Below are positions 1-8,398 of a stretch of DNA of 64,000 nt, piece after piece. Location of the stretch: assembly GCF_040703125.1 (NCBI RefSeq), contig NZ_CP160035.1, forward strand, positions 3,954,001 to 4,018,000, written 5' to 3'. A program made the position numbers and the translations under genes. The stretch is from Flavobacterium ovatum (GTDB lineage: Bacteria > Bacteroidota > Bacteroidia > Flavobacteriales > Flavobacteriaceae). Within the stretch, counting starts at the first letter, position 1; every line of letters begins with the position of its first letter. Below the pieces are notes generated by a model that was not told the DNA's origin, made no database searches, and worked only from the letters and a program-made list of their open reading frames with translations.

Positions 1-120
1 CCCAGCTTTTGTTCTTGATCCGATTCCTTTCTCTTTAGATTAACTAAATTATTTACCTAGCCCCCAAGTTTTACTCTTGATCCATTTATACCCTATAGAT
101 ATATGGCATGCGTAGCGCAC
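1..120. repeat. Intergenic DNA with two short direct repeats
   Basis: No gene is visible here. Two similar units, CCCAGCTTTTGTTCTTGATCC at the window start and CCCAAGTTTTACTCTTGATCC about 63-83, share most positions and are separated by about 40 bases. They lie downstream of the rpsT terminator. This could be the edge of a dispersed intergenic repeat; the window cuts it, so its extent is unknown. Confidence 0.35.
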
Positions 121-124
121 ACAA

Positions 125-154
125 AAAAAGCCTCTTTAAAAAAAGAGGCTTTTT
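125..154 (-). terminator. Rho-independent terminator of rpsT
   Basis: A perfect hairpin pairs AAAAAGCCTCTTT with AAAGAGGCTTTTT around a four-base A loop. It gives a U-tract in either direction and sits 25 bases past the rpsT stop codon. Confidence 0.8.
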
Positions 155-178
155 GTATAAGATGTAAAAAAACAATTA

Positions 179-430
179 TTACAATTTCGCAACAAATTTA
201 GTTAACTTAGATTTTAAGTTTGACGCTTTATTGTCATGAATAATATTCTTTTTAGCCAATTTATCAATCATAGAAATAACGTTTGATAACTTAGAAGAGG
301 CATCAACTTTATCAGTAGCTATTCTTAATGCTTTGATCGCATTACGAGTAGTTTTGTGCTGATATCTGTTTAACACTCTTTTCTTTTCGTTGCTTCTAAT
401 TCTTTTTAATGCTGACTTATGATTTGCCAT
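179..430 (-). CDS. rpsT: 30S ribosomal protein S20
   Basis: The 83-residue product begins MANHKSALKRIRSNEKKRVLN and is rich in Lys and Arg, the usual length and N-terminal signature of bacterial S20, which binds 16S rRNA in the body of the small subunit. The C-terminal half carries the expected helical DKLAKKNIIHDNKASNLKSKL stretch. It is the last gene of a minus-strand run that starts with three tRNA-Glu genes, 37 bases upstream, and ends at the hairpin at 125-154. The start ATG is at 430. Confidence 0.97.
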   Translation of the reverse strand: MANHKSALKRIRSNEKKRVLNRYQHKTTRNAIKALRIATDKVDASSKLSNVISMIDKLAKKNIIHDNKASNLKSKLTKFVAKL

Positions 431-467
431 TTTATTATATTTTTATCTTTTATTATTTCTTTTATTG

Positions 468-539
468 TAGTCCGTAAGGGAATCGAACCCCTGTTACCAA
501 GACGAAATCTTGGCGTCCTAACCCCTAGACGAACGGACC
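468..539 (-). tRNA. tRNA-Glu (TTC)
   Basis: On the minus strand the acceptor stem GGTCCGT pairs with ACGGACT, the anticodon stem CCAAG pairs with CTTGG around the loop ATTTCGT (anticodon TTC), and the T arm has the GGTTCGATTCC signature. The 3' CCA is not encoded. Its anticodon arm, D arm and T stem differ from the two identical tRNA-Glu copies upstream, and position 37 is G instead of A. Confidence 0.93.
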
Positions 540-581
540 ATTATCACCTAGTTAGTTTATTAATCTAAAAGATTAATTTTG

Positions 582-653
582 TAGCCCGTAGCGGAATCGA
601 ACCGCTCTTACATGGATGAAAACCATGCGTCCTAACCGATAGACGAACGGGCC
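582..653 (-). tRNA. tRNA-Glu (TTC), copy identical to 703-774
   Basis: The minus strand gives acceptor stem GGCCCGT/ACGGGCT, anticodon stem CATGG/CCATG with loop TTTTCAT (anticodon TTC) and a T arm with GGTTCGATTCC. The 72-nt body is identical to the next copy upstream, which implies recent duplication or gene conversion. CCA is not encoded. Confidence 0.95.
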
Positions 654-702
654 ATTTTTCCTTTTTAAGTCAAGGAAAACTTTCTTTGCAAAATAAAAAT
701 AG

Positions 703-774
703 TAGCCCGTAGCGGAATCGAACCGCTCTTACATGGATGAAAACCATGCGTCCTAACCGATAGACGAACGGGCC
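703..774 (-). tRNA. tRNA-Glu (TTC), first of the tandem
   Basis: The sequence matches the 582-653 copy over the whole 72-nt body, with the same cloverleaf and TTC anticodon. It is the first gene of the tRNA-tRNA-tRNA-rpsT run, starting about 80 bases past the proS stop codon. Confidence 0.95.
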
Positions 775-851
775 TTACTTCTTTATTGCGGTTGCAAAGA
801 TACACCTATTTTTCAAACGTACAATAGCACAAGTAAAAAAAAATAAAAAAA

Positions 852-2330
852 TTAATAAGCTTTTGCAAAAAGCACTCTCTTTGAAGACGGATTCCCTGTA
901 AACACACAGGCTCCCAGCTCCTCTTTACCATCCAAAGGAATACATCTAATGGTTGCTTTTGTTAAATCTTTTATCTTCTCTTCTGTCTCTATTGTTCCGT
1001 CCCAATGAGCTGATAAAAAGCCTCCTTTTTCTTCTAAAACTTGCTTAAATTCTTCAAAATCATTCACTTCAGTAATATGTGTATTTCTATATTTCAAAGA
1101 TTTCTCAAATAAATCGATCTGAATTTGCTCTAAAAGCTCTTTAATATAAATTGCAATTCCATCTTTAGATTTTGTCTCTTTTGTCAAGGTATCACGTCTT
1201 GCTACCTCAAAAGTTCCATTTCCCAAATCTTTTGGACCAACAGCAATTCGAACCGGAACCCCTTTTAATTCCCACTCGGCAAATTTAAACCCTGGTTTCT
1301 GAGTCGTTCTATCATCAAACTTAACCGTAACACCCAATTTCCTCAAATCAGCTGTTAAAACTGCAACAGTACCTGATATCGCAGTCAATTGTTCGTCTGT
1401 TTTGTAAATAGGCACAATCACAACATGTATTGGTGCCAAATTAGGAGGCAATACCAATCCTTGATCGTCGGAATGCGTCATCACTAAGGCTCCCATTAAC
1501 CGTGTAGAAACTCCCCAAGAGGTACCCCACACATATTCTTGTTTTCCTTCGGCATTCGCAAACTTCACATCAAACGCTTCTGCAAAATTTTGCCCTAAGA
1601 AATGCGATGTTCCCGCTTGCAATGCTTTTCCATCTTGCATCAAAGCTTCGATACAATAAGTTTCTACAGCACCTGCAAAACGTTCTGATTCTGTTTTCAA
1701 CCCTTTCACAACTGGAATTGCCATGAAATTTTGAGCAAAATCAGCATATACATTCATCATTTTTTCTGACTCTTCAATAGCTTCTTGGCGAGTCGCATGA
1801 GCAGTATGACCTTCCTGCCATAAGAACTCTGCTGTTCTTAAAAATAAACGGGTACGCATTTCCCAACGAACGACATTTGCCCATTGATTAATTAACAATG
1901 GCAAGTCTCTATACGATTGCACCCATCCTTTATAGGTTGACCAAATAATAGCTTCAGATGTTGGACGAACAATTAGCTCTTCCTCTAACTTTGCATTTGG
2001 ATCAACCATTAATTTCCCAGGTCTATCGGGATCATTTTTCAATCTATAGTGCGTCACTACAGCACATTCTTTCGCAAATCCTTCTGCATTTTTCTCCTCA
2101 GCCTCAAACATGCTTTTGGGTACAAACAAAGGAAAATAAGCATTTTGATGTCCTGTTTCTTTAAACATTCGGTCTAATTCTGCTTGCATTTTTTCCCAGA
2201 TCGCGTAACCATATGGTTTGATAACCATACAGCCTCTAACTCCTGAATTTTCAGCTAAATCAGCTTTTACAACCAGCTCGTTATACCATTTTGAATAATC
2301 TTCGGCTCGTGTAGTAAGGTTCTTGCTCAT
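852..2330 (-). CDS. proS: Prolyl-tRNA synthetase (eukaryote/archaeal-type)
   Basis: Charges tRNA-Pro with proline in the cytoplasm. At 492 residues it is the short form without the bacterial editing insertion. Class II motif 2 is at about 155-178 ([21 protein letters not shown]), the [11 protein letters not shown] element at 239-249 and motif 3 at about 272-293. An anticodon-binding domain follows from about 300, then a C-terminal zinc-binding-like domain. The chain ends in Tyr (FAKAY), as is typical of this ProS class. The gene is transcribed divergently from the lipoprotein at 2431 and has a good Bacteroidota promoter in the shared spacer. Certain at family level. Confidence 0.97.
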   Translation of the reverse strand: MSKNLTTRAEDYSKWYNELVVKADLAENSGVRGCMVIKPYGYAIWEKMQAELDRMFKETGHQNAYFPLFVPKSMFEAEEKNAEGFAKECAVVTHYRLKNDPDRPGKLMVDPNAKLEEELIVRPTSEAIIWSTYKGWVQSYRDLPLLINQWANVVRWEMRTRLFLRTAEFLWQEGHTAHATRQEAIEESEKMMNVYADFAQNFMAIPVVKGLKTESERFAGAVETYCIEALMQDGKALQAGTSHFLGQNFAEAFDVKFANAEGKQEYVWGTSWGVSTRLMGALVMTHSDDQGLVLPPNLAPIHVVIVPIYKTDEQLTAISGTVAVLTADLRKLGVTVKFDDRTTQKPGFKFAEWELKGVPVRIAVGPKDLGNGTFEVARRDTLTKETKSKDGIAIYIKELLEQIQIDLFEKSLKYRNTHITEVNDFEEFKQVLEEKGGFLSAHWDGTIETEEKIKDLTKATIRCIPLDGKEELGACVFTGNPSSKRVLFAKAY

Positions 2331-2382
2331 ATTGAATAGTTTGGCACAAATATTGTTTTATTATTTTAACTAAATAGTTCCG

Positions 2383-2413
2383 CAAAACTAACTATTTTTG
2401 TAATGTGCAACAA
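2383..2413 (-). promoter_or_regulatory. Predicted proS promoter
   Basis: On the minus strand there is a -7 box TAGTTTTG (2390-2383), fitting the Bacteroidota TAnnTTTG consensus. A TTGTTG lies upstream (2413-2408) at a spacing of 17 or 20 bases. The predicted start of transcription is about 45 bases from the proS ATG. Confidence 0.5.
2393..2400 (+). promoter_or_regulatory. Predicted -7 box of the 2431 lipoprotein gene
   Basis: TATTTTTG fits TAnnTTTG and ends 30 bases before the ATG at 2431. No convincing upstream TTG is seen. It overlaps the divergent proS promoter. Confidence 0.35.
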
Positions 2414-2430
2414 TAAAAAACCATACAGAT

Positions 2431-3411
2431 ATGAAAACTTCTATTTTTTCACTTAAAAAAACTTCACTATATATGCTATTTGGCCTAGGTAGCGTTTTAT
2501 TATCATCTTGTGGTTCTTACCAAAACAGCTCCTATTATGACAATGACGGTATATATGGAGACTCTAACGTACAACGAACTGAAGCAACTCAGAGAGCCAA
2601 TCAAAATAATCCCTATAAAGAGTATTTCAATTCACTACAAACCGAACCACAGTCTGACCAAGTATTTACTGATGTTGAAAGCTACAACAGTTACGACAAC
2701 ACACAAAACTCAAACAATCAATATGCTGGTTGGGGTAATAACCATCCAACTACCGATATTAATGTTTACTCCAACAATTGGGGATTAGGAATGTATGGTG
2801 GTGGATGGGGATATGGTGGCTACAGCGGTTACGGCTGGAATTCACCTTACTATGGATACAATAATTTTGGATGGAATTCACCTTATTCTAATTGGGGTTA
2901 TGGAGGTTATGGATATGGTTATAACAATTTTGGATGGAACTCCCCTTATTATGGCTGGGGATACGGAGGTTATGGATACGGTTACAACACCCCTTATTAC
3001 TACAATAACAACAACTCTTATAACAGAGTACGATCAAGTAGTTACAATGGAAGAGACACTTACAACTCTGTAAACTCTAGAAATTACGGCAATGACACTT
3101 ACTCAAGAAGCTCGTCAAATAGTAGCACAAGCAGACGAACTTACGACTCAAATACCGCACCTGTGTTTTCTAGAAATAGTAGCTCAACATCTAATCGAAC
3201 CTACACTCCATCTACCAACAGTAGAGAAAGCAGCGCACCAAGCCGTACCTATAACTCTGAAAGCAATAACAATTCTAGAAGAGAGTACAGCACCCCTTCC
3301 CCTACTTATAACAACGACACTTACTCAAGACCGAGTAGTTCTGGTTCCTCAAGCGGAGGTAGTAGCAGCGGTAGAAGTTCTGGTGGAAGTAGCGGAGGTA
3401 GAGGTAGATAA
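2431..3411 (+). CDS. Gly/Tyr/Asn-rich repeat lipoprotein, unknown function
   Basis: A 326-residue protein with an N-terminal lipoprotein signal ending LLSSC (Cys27), so it is probably anchored in the outer membrane. Residues about 115-200 are an aromatic/glycine repeat region in which units such as GWNSPYYGYNNF and GYGGYGYG recur. The rest, to the C terminus, is a low-complexity Ser/Asn/Arg/Gly tail. No enzyme motif is visible. Similar lipoproteins next to proS in flavobacteria have sometimes been mislabelled as prolyl-tRNA synthetase because of the neighbour. It is 40 bases upstream of the FadL-like porin gene, so the two may be co-transcribed. A structural or surface-coating role is only a guess. 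Confidence 0.8.
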   Translation: MKTSIFSLKKTSLYMLFGLGSVLLSSCGSYQNSSYYDNDGIYGDSNVQRTEATQRANQNNPYKEYFNSLQTEPQSDQVFTDVESYNSYDNTQNSNNQYAGWGNNHPTTDINVYSNNWGLGMYGGGWGYGGYSGYGWNSPYYGYNNFGWNSPYSNWGYGGYGYGYNNFGWNSPYYGWGYGGYGYGYNTPYYYNNNNSYNRVRSSSYNGRDTYNSVNSRNYGNDTYSRSSSNSSTSRRTYDSNTAPVFSRNSSSTSNRTYTPSTNSRESSAPSRTYNSESNNNSRREYSTPSPTYNNDTYSRPSSSGSSSGGSSSGRSSGGSSGGRGR

Positions 3412-3451
3412 AACCTTTATTTATCCCAAAAAACTTTAAAACGATATTAAA

Positions 3452-4990
3452 ATGAAAAAAATCATATACCTTATAATTGCAGGATTATCCTTTGGGACTA
3501 TCCAGTCTCAAGAAGTGAGAGACGCAGTTCGTTACGCGCAAGACAACATTAATGGAACAGCTCGCTACAAAGCTATGAGCGGTGCGTTTGGAGCATTGGG
3601 AGGTGACTTATCTTCTTTAAATGTAAATCCTGCCGGTTCTTCTGTCTTTTCAAATAATCAAATGACATTAACATTTAGTAATTTAACTACTAATAATGCC
3701 TCGGAATATTTTGGGACTAAACACAACGAGAAATTAAGTGATTTTAATTTGAATCAAGCTGGTGCTGTTTTTGTTTTCAGAAATGGAGATCAAAAATCGA
3801 AATGGACAAAGTTTGCTATTGGGATTAACTACGAAAACACCAACAATTTCAATAATACTATTGGTGCTTATGGAACAAATCCAACCAATTCTGTTGGAGA
3901 TTATTTTTTGAGTTATGCTAATGCTAATCCGATTAAACAGCAAGCTGGAATACCGTTAGGTGTAATTTTGGACAATTCTTATTCCAAACTAAACTACGCT
4001 GACCAACAAGCATATTTAGGGTATTGGGGGTTTTTGATTAATCCGAATAATGATGTTGACAGTAATACCATCTATAACAGCAATGTACCTGCTGGCGGAA
4101 AATATTATCAAGAAAACACGATAACATCTACTGGTTACAATGGAAAACTAGCCTTTAATGCCTCTGCGGATTACAATGATAAAATTCATTTTGGATTGAA
4201 TTTAAATTCTCATTTTACTGATTTTAGACAAAAAACGCTTTTTTATGAAGATAATAAAAATGCAAACTCAAATACAATAGACTTAGTTAACACTTCTTTT
4301 GAAAATGAGATTTACACTTATGGTTCAGGATTCTCATTCCAACTAGGAACTATCATTAAAGCTACAAAAGAATTCAGAATTGGACTTGCCTATGAATCTT
4401 CAACTTGGTATCAACTTAATGACGAATTAAGGCAAAAGCTAACTTCAGGTATTTATGATTATAGAAACAATGCTTCTCCTTCTTTCGAAAACAAAACACC
4501 AGATTCAAACAAATTTGTTGTTTATGATACTTACAAACTGAAAACGCCAAGCAAAATCACAGGTAGTTTGGCTTATATTTTTGGCAAAAAAGGTTTAATT
4601 AGTTTTGACTACAGCCGTAAAGATTATAGCAAAACAGAATATTCTATTATAAGAGATACTAGAGACACTAACATTAACACCGAAATTGGACAGACATTGA
4701 AAGCTAGTTCTGAATTTAGAGTTGGTGGTGAATACAAAATTCAAGCGTTGAGTCTGCGTGCTGGATATCGTTTTGAAGAAAGCCCATACAAAGACAATAC
4801 GACTATTGGTGATTTAACAGGTTATTCTGCAGGTATTGGTTATAATTTTGGTTCTACCAAATTGGATATATCTTATGCTAATGCACAAAGAACGACACAA
4901 CAAGGTTTTTTCTCCCAAGGATTTACTGATGGAGCAAAAAACAACACTAAGACTGATACGGTTTCGTTAACTTTATTATTCGAATTGTAA
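3452..4990 (+). CDS. OmpP1/FadL-family outer membrane transporter
   Basis: A 512-residue protein with a signal peptide (cleaved near IQSQ, residue 20) followed by the FadL-type N terminus: a helical plug with GTARYKAMSGAFGALGGDLSS and the NPAGSSVF element. The rest alternates short strands ending in aromatic residues, and the chain ends SLTLLFEL, typical of an outer membrane beta barrel. The family moves hydrophobic compounds across the outer membrane; some homologues are annotated as hemin receptors without strong support. It follows the repeat lipoprotein by 40 bases and is followed by a hairpin at about 5012-5046. The substrate is unknown. Confidence 0.85.
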   Translation: MKKIIYLIIAGLSFGTIQSQEVRDAVRYAQDNINGTARYKAMSGAFGALGGDLSSLNVNPAGSSVFSNNQMTLTFSNLTTNNASEYFGTKHNEKLSDFNLNQAGAVFVFRNGDQKSKWTKFAIGINYENTNNFNNTIGAYGTNPTNSVGDYFLSYANANPIKQQAGIPLGVILDNSYSKLNYADQQAYLGYWGFLINPNNDVDSNTIYNSNVPAGGKYYQENTITSTGYNGKLAFNASADYNDKIHFGLNLNSHFTDFRQKTLFYEDNKNANSNTIDLVNTSFENEIYTYGSGFSFQLGTIIKATKEFRIGLAYESSTWYQLNDELRQKLTSGIYDYRNNASPSFENKTPDSNKFVVYDTYKLKTPSKITGSLAYIFGKKGLISFDYSRKDYSKTEYSIIRDTRDTNINTEIGQTLKASSEFRVGGEYKIQALSLRAGYRFEESPYKDNTTIGDLTGYSAGIGYNFGSTKLDISYANAQRTTQQGFFSQGFTDGAKNNTKTDTVSLTLLFEL

Positions 4991-5011
4991 TATTTTAAGT
5001 ATATCATTTAG

Positions 5012-5046
5012 AATCCGTTTCATGAATTTGAGGCGGATTTTTTTTA
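5012..5046 (+). terminator. Terminator after the FadL-like gene
   Basis: AATCCG pairs with CGGATT across a 16-17 base loop and is followed by a run of eight T. It lies just before a copy of the modular dispersed repeat. Confidence 0.55.
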
Positions 5047-5121
5047 GCCCTGATGGAAGCGACATCCTCTTGTGAAGCGATAGCGGAACAAGAGATATAG
5101 CGGACAGCAGGAAATAGCTCC
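5046..5121 (+). repeat. Modular dispersed repeat, copy 1
   Basis: The outer arms are AGCCCTGATGGAAGCGACATC on the left and GATATAGCGGACAGCAGGA running to GCTCC on the right. The core is a private hairpin with CTCTTGT (5067-5073) pairing ACAAGAG (5088-5094). The same outer arms occur at 16264-16348 with a different core. It lies between the FadL-like gene and rimO. Confidence 0.75.
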
Positions 5122-5173
5122 TAAAAAACATCCTAAAACATAGCAAAATTAATGCGGTTTGGATAAAAAAGCG

Positions 5174-5181
5174 TAATTTTG
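5174..5181 (+). promoter_or_regulatory. Predicted -7 box of rimO
   Basis: TAATTTTG fits TAnnTTTG and ends 19 bases before the rimO ATG at 5201. No upstream TTG is found at standard spacing. Confidence 0.4.
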
Positions 5182-5200
5182 CACTCCAATTTACAAAACT

Positions 5201-6514
5201 ATGAGAACCAAGTCTTTAAAAAAGAATAAAATCAACGTAATCACATTAGGATGTTCAAAAAACATATACGATAGTGAAGTCCTAATGGGCCAACTCCGTG
5301 CTAATGGAAAAGAGGTAGAACACGAAGCTCCTGCTGAAAGCGAAGGAAATATTATCGTGATTAACACTTGTGGTTTTATTGATAATGCTAAAGCAGAATC
5401 TGTAAACATGATTCTTGAATATGCTGATAAGAAAGAAAAAGGTTTGGTAGACAAGGTTTTTGTAACTGGATGTTTGTCTGAGCGTTACAGACCTGATTTG
5501 GAGAAGGAAATTCCGAATGTAGATCAGTTTTTTGGAACGACCGAATTGCCTCAATTGTTGAAAGCTTTGGGAGCCGATTACAAACACGAATTACTAGGAG
5601 AGCGTTTGACGACTACTCCAAAAAACTACGCATACTTGAAAATTGCTGAAGGTTGTGATAGACCTTGTAGTTTTTGTGCTATTCCAATCATGAGAGGAAA
5701 ACACGTTTCACAACCTATTGAAAAACTGGTAAAAGAAGCGCAAGGATTAGCAAGAGATGGTGTAAAAGAATTGATTTTGATTGCTCAAGATTTGACTTAT
5801 TATGGTCTTGATATTTATAAAAAACGAAATCTTGCTGAATTACTAGAAGCTTTGGCAGCTGTAGAAGGAATCGAATGGATTCGTTTGCACTACGCCTTCC
5901 CTACTGGTTTCCCGATGGATGTTTTGGACTTAATGAAACGTGAACCTAAGATTTGTAATTATATTGATATTCCGTTGCAACACATTTCGGATTCTATTTT
6001 GAAATCGATGCGTCGCGGAACTACACAAGCAAAAACGACTCAATTATTAAAAGACTTTAGAGCGGCTGTTCCTGGAATGGCAATTCGTACGACTTTGATT
6101 GTTGGCTACCCTGGAGAAACTCAAGAAGATTTCAACATCTTAAAAGACTGGGTTCAAGAAATGAAATTTGACAGAATGGGATGTTTTGCTTATTCTCACG
6201 AAGAAAATACGCATGCTTACCTATTGGAAGATGATGTTCCTGATAACGTTAAACAAGACCGTGCCAATGAAATCATGGAATTGCAATCACAAATTTCATG
6301 GGATTTGAATCAAGTAAAAATTGGCCAAGTATTCAAATGTATTATTGATCGAAAAGAAGGACAGCATTTTGTAGGTAGAACTGAATTTGACAGTCCGGAT
6401 GTTGATAACGAAGTATTGATTGATGCTTCACTGCATTATTTAAAAACAGGGGATTTTGCTATGATTAAAATTACGGATGCAACCGAATTTGATCTTTACG
6501 GAGAGCCTGCCTAA
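5201..6514 (+). CDS. rimO: Ribosomal protein S12 Asp methylthiotransferase
   Basis: Adds a methylthio group to an aspartate of ribosomal protein S12, using S-adenosylmethionine and two iron-sulfur clusters. The 437-residue chain has the N-terminal MTTase domain with Cys18, Cys57 and Cys91 (LGCSKN, NTCGF, GCLSE) for the auxiliary cluster. The radical SAM motif CDRPCSFC supplies Cys152, Cys156 and Cys159. A C-terminal TRAM domain spans about 370-437. The NTCGFIDNAKAES stretch and overall length favour RimO over MiaB. It is monocistronic or followed by the small secreted protein 41 bases downstream. Confidence 0.95.
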   Translation: MRTKSLKKNKINVITLGCSKNIYDSEVLMGQLRANGKEVEHEAPAESEGNIIVINTCGFIDNAKAESVNMILEYADKKEKGLVDKVFVTGCLSERYRPDLEKEIPNVDQFFGTTELPQLLKALGADYKHELLGERLTTTPKNYAYLKIAEGCDRPCSFCAIPIMRGKHVSQPIEKLVKEAQGLARDGVKELILIAQDLTYYGLDIYKKRNLAELLEALAAVEGIEWIRLHYAFPTGFPMDVLDLMKREPKICNYIDIPLQHISDSILKSMRRGTTQAKTTQLLKDFRAAVPGMAIRTTLIVGYPGETQEDFNILKDWVQEMKFDRMGCFAYSHEENTHAYLLEDDVPDNVKQDRANEIMELQSQISWDLNQVKIGQVFKCIIDRKEGQHFVGRTEFDSPDVDNEVLIDASLHYLKTGDFAMIKITDATEFDLYGEPA

Positions 6515-6555
6515 TTATTCTTTATTTTTTTGGATAACTTTATTTAAAAAACATC

Positions 6556-7014
6556 ATGATAAAACTAAATCTCATAGTATTTTTTATAATTTTCTTTTTA
6601 ACCATTAGTACAGCACATGCTCAGTACGGAAATGGTTACGGAAATAACAGTGGTTATGGAAGTAGTCGAATGGACAGATCTAATCAAGTTCAAGATACTC
6701 CTGAAAAACCAAAAGAAATCCCTGTAGAAGTTACTGTGGGGGAAATCATGAAAAAAATGACTCCCGAGCTAAAATTGGATGTACTACAGGAAATTGCTAT
6801 TGGGAATGTATTAAAAGAAAGTATCCGTGAGCAAGGAATCATTATCAAGGATGAAAAAGTAGGTCAAGAACAAAAAGGTAAAGAGATTCAAGCTTTGTCA
6901 GAAACAACAACTCGAAAAATCAATGAATTTTTGAATCCTGACCAAAAAGAGCTCTATAAAAAATGGATTGAACAAAAGCCTGACCACAAAAAAAAATCAA
7001 AACGCAATAAATAA
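6556..7014 (+). CDS. Secreted protein of unknown function
   Basis: A 152-residue protein with a clear signal peptide cleaved after TAHAQ (about residue 23). A short Gly/Tyr/Asn-rich linker follows, then a charged helical part (EIMKKMTPELKLDVLQEIAIGNVLKES and LNPDQKELYKKWIEQ) and a Lys-rich tail. The LNPDQ...YKKW element loosely recalls the LTxxQ periplasmic family, but the match is not strong enough to name. It lies between rimO and an amidase lipoprotein, all on the plus strand, so an envelope role is likely. Confidence 0.75.
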   Translation: MIKLNLIVFFIIFFLTISTAHAQYGNGYGNNSGYGSSRMDRSNQVQDTPEKPKEIPVEVTVGEIMKKMTPELKLDVLQEIAIGNVLKESIREQGIIIKDEKVGQEQKGKEIQALSETTTRKINEFLNPDQKELYKKWIEQKPDHKKKSKRNK

Positions 7015-7053
7015 TCAATACTTTAGTTCTATTTAAGAAGTCCCTAAAAAAAA

Positions 7054-7956
7054 ATGAAAAACTACTTTTATTTATTGATTACAGCGCTCATAATTTCATC
7101 ATGCGCACCAAAACCTTATAAGACGTCTGAAAAAATTTATAATGAAAAATTAAAAACGTTCAAAGAAGACATTTCCATTAAGGAGCCTAAACCATTACCT
7201 GTAGTCACTACAACTACATTAATAATAGATTCATCCTATACCCACCGATTATATAAATTTAGTGATGCTATTACAAAAATAGAGGAAAAATCATTAAATA
7301 ACGGGATTCAAACTGAATGGATAGGAACGGTTAATTTTAACTTACGCAAACCCAACTTTATAATTCTTCACCATACGGCTCAAGATTCTATTGAACAAAC
7401 TATTAGAACATTCACACTCACCAGAACACAAGTAAGCGCCCATTATGTAATAGGTGACGATGGTAGAGTGGTACAAATGCTGAATGACTATTTACGCGCA
7501 TGGCATGCTGGCAGTGGTTCATGGGGAAAAAATAAAGACATCAACTCCTGCTCTATTGGAATTGAACTTGACAACAACGGGAACGAACCTTTTTCAGAAG
7601 CGCAATTAACAAGTTTAATGGCATTATTGAACAAACTCAAAAAAGACTACGACATCCCAAAGGAAAATATTATAGGCCATGCCGATATTGCCCCTTCACG
7701 AAAAAAAGACCCAAGCCCTCTATTCCCATGGAAAACCTTGGCTGAAAATGGTTTTGGTTTATGGAAAGACGATATATTAGCATCTGCTCCGGCTAACTTC
7801 AATGTAGAACAGGCTTTGCGCATCATAGGTTATGACACCAAAAACCTTAATGCTGCCATCACTGCTTTTAAACTACACTTTATTCAAACTGAAGTTGATA
7901 GTGTATTAGATGAAAAAACTATTAATACCATCTACAATATCTACAAAAAGAGCTAA
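7054..7956 (+). CDS. N-acetylmuramoyl-L-alanine amidase lipoprotein (Amidase_2)
   Basis: Predicted to cleave the amide between muramic acid and L-Ala in peptidoglycan or muropeptides. The 300-residue product has a lipobox IISSC (Cys17) and a linker to about residue 95. An AmpD/PGRP-like zinc amidase domain follows: ILHHTA (His106/107), the AWHAG element (His151), IGHADIAP (His209) and KKDPSPLFPW (Asp219), giving the expected zinc set. A C-terminal helical segment of about 60 residues resembles the peptidoglycan-binding tail seen in AmiD. Probably anchored at the outer membrane facing the periplasm. Confidence 0.88.
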   Translation: MKNYFYLLITALIISSCAPKPYKTSEKIYNEKLKTFKEDISIKEPKPLPVVTTTTLIIDSSYTHRLYKFSDAITKIEEKSLNNGIQTEWIGTVNFNLRKPNFIILHHTAQDSIEQTIRTFTLTRTQVSAHYVIGDDGRVVQMLNDYLRAWHAGSGSWGKNKDINSCSIGIELDNNGNEPFSEAQLTSLMALLNKLKKDYDIPKENIIGHADIAPSRKKDPSPLFPWKTLAENGFGLWKDDILASAPANFNVEQALRIIGYDTKNLNAAITAFKLHFIQTEVDSVLDEKTINTIYNIYKKS

Positions 7957-8307
7957 TTCAAAGATCAATTTCAAGAATTAATGACCGTTTTCAAAGGTCA
8001 ATTTGTATTACAATATCAAAACTTTGTGAACTTAGCGACTTTAATTAAACCAACTTAAAGGTCAACTATCCAATTAAATATTTCAAAATCTTGAGTCTCA
8101 TTATCTTTTTGACTCAACTTATAAAGTCTATAACTTATTTTAAAACATTAGGAACCTTATACCTTCTTGGTGTCTTTGCGGTTAAACCATTTACAAAGAG
8201 CAATTGTAAAATCATTATTCGTTAATTTACAATCATTAATCAAAAAACTTAGAAAACCTTGTGCTTTCTTTGTGGATCTTTTCGGTTAAACTTCTTTTAA
8301 ACAAAAA
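7957..8307. repeat. Intergenic region with three degenerate TTTGTG/GGTTAAAC units
   Basis: No gene is seen. Three loosely similar units occur in the same orientation at about 8020-8053, 8153-8191 and 8252-8292, each containing variants of CTTTGTG...CTTTGCGGTTAAAC. The reverse complement of the same type of sequence occurs near 35150-35240. Confidence 0.45.
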
Positions 8308-8343
8308 ACTGTCAAAACATCTATTGAAGAATGTCTTGACAGT
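8299..8343 (-). terminator. Terminator of the porin gene at 8399
   Basis: On the minus strand, ACTGTCAAGACAT pairs with ATGTTTTGACAGT (one mismatch) around a 10-base loop, followed by TTTTTTGTTT. It lies 55 bases past the stop codon. Confidence 0.65.
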
Positions 8344-8398
8344 AAAAAAATGTTTTTATATAAATTCTAGCAAATGAATACCAAACTATTTATTTGAT

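Noticed and set aside
3000..3411. CRISPR-like repeats
   Set aside because: The repeats are coding, irregular and encode a low-complexity protein; no array with regular spacers and no cas gene was seen anywhere in the window.
2510..3439. Three overlapping open frames (2510-2788, 2795-3073, 3092-3439) inside the repeat lipoprotein gene
   Set aside because: They are shadows created by the repetitive Gly/Tyr/Asn codons; they lack signal or domain features, while the 2431 frame has a lipoprotein signal and covers all three.
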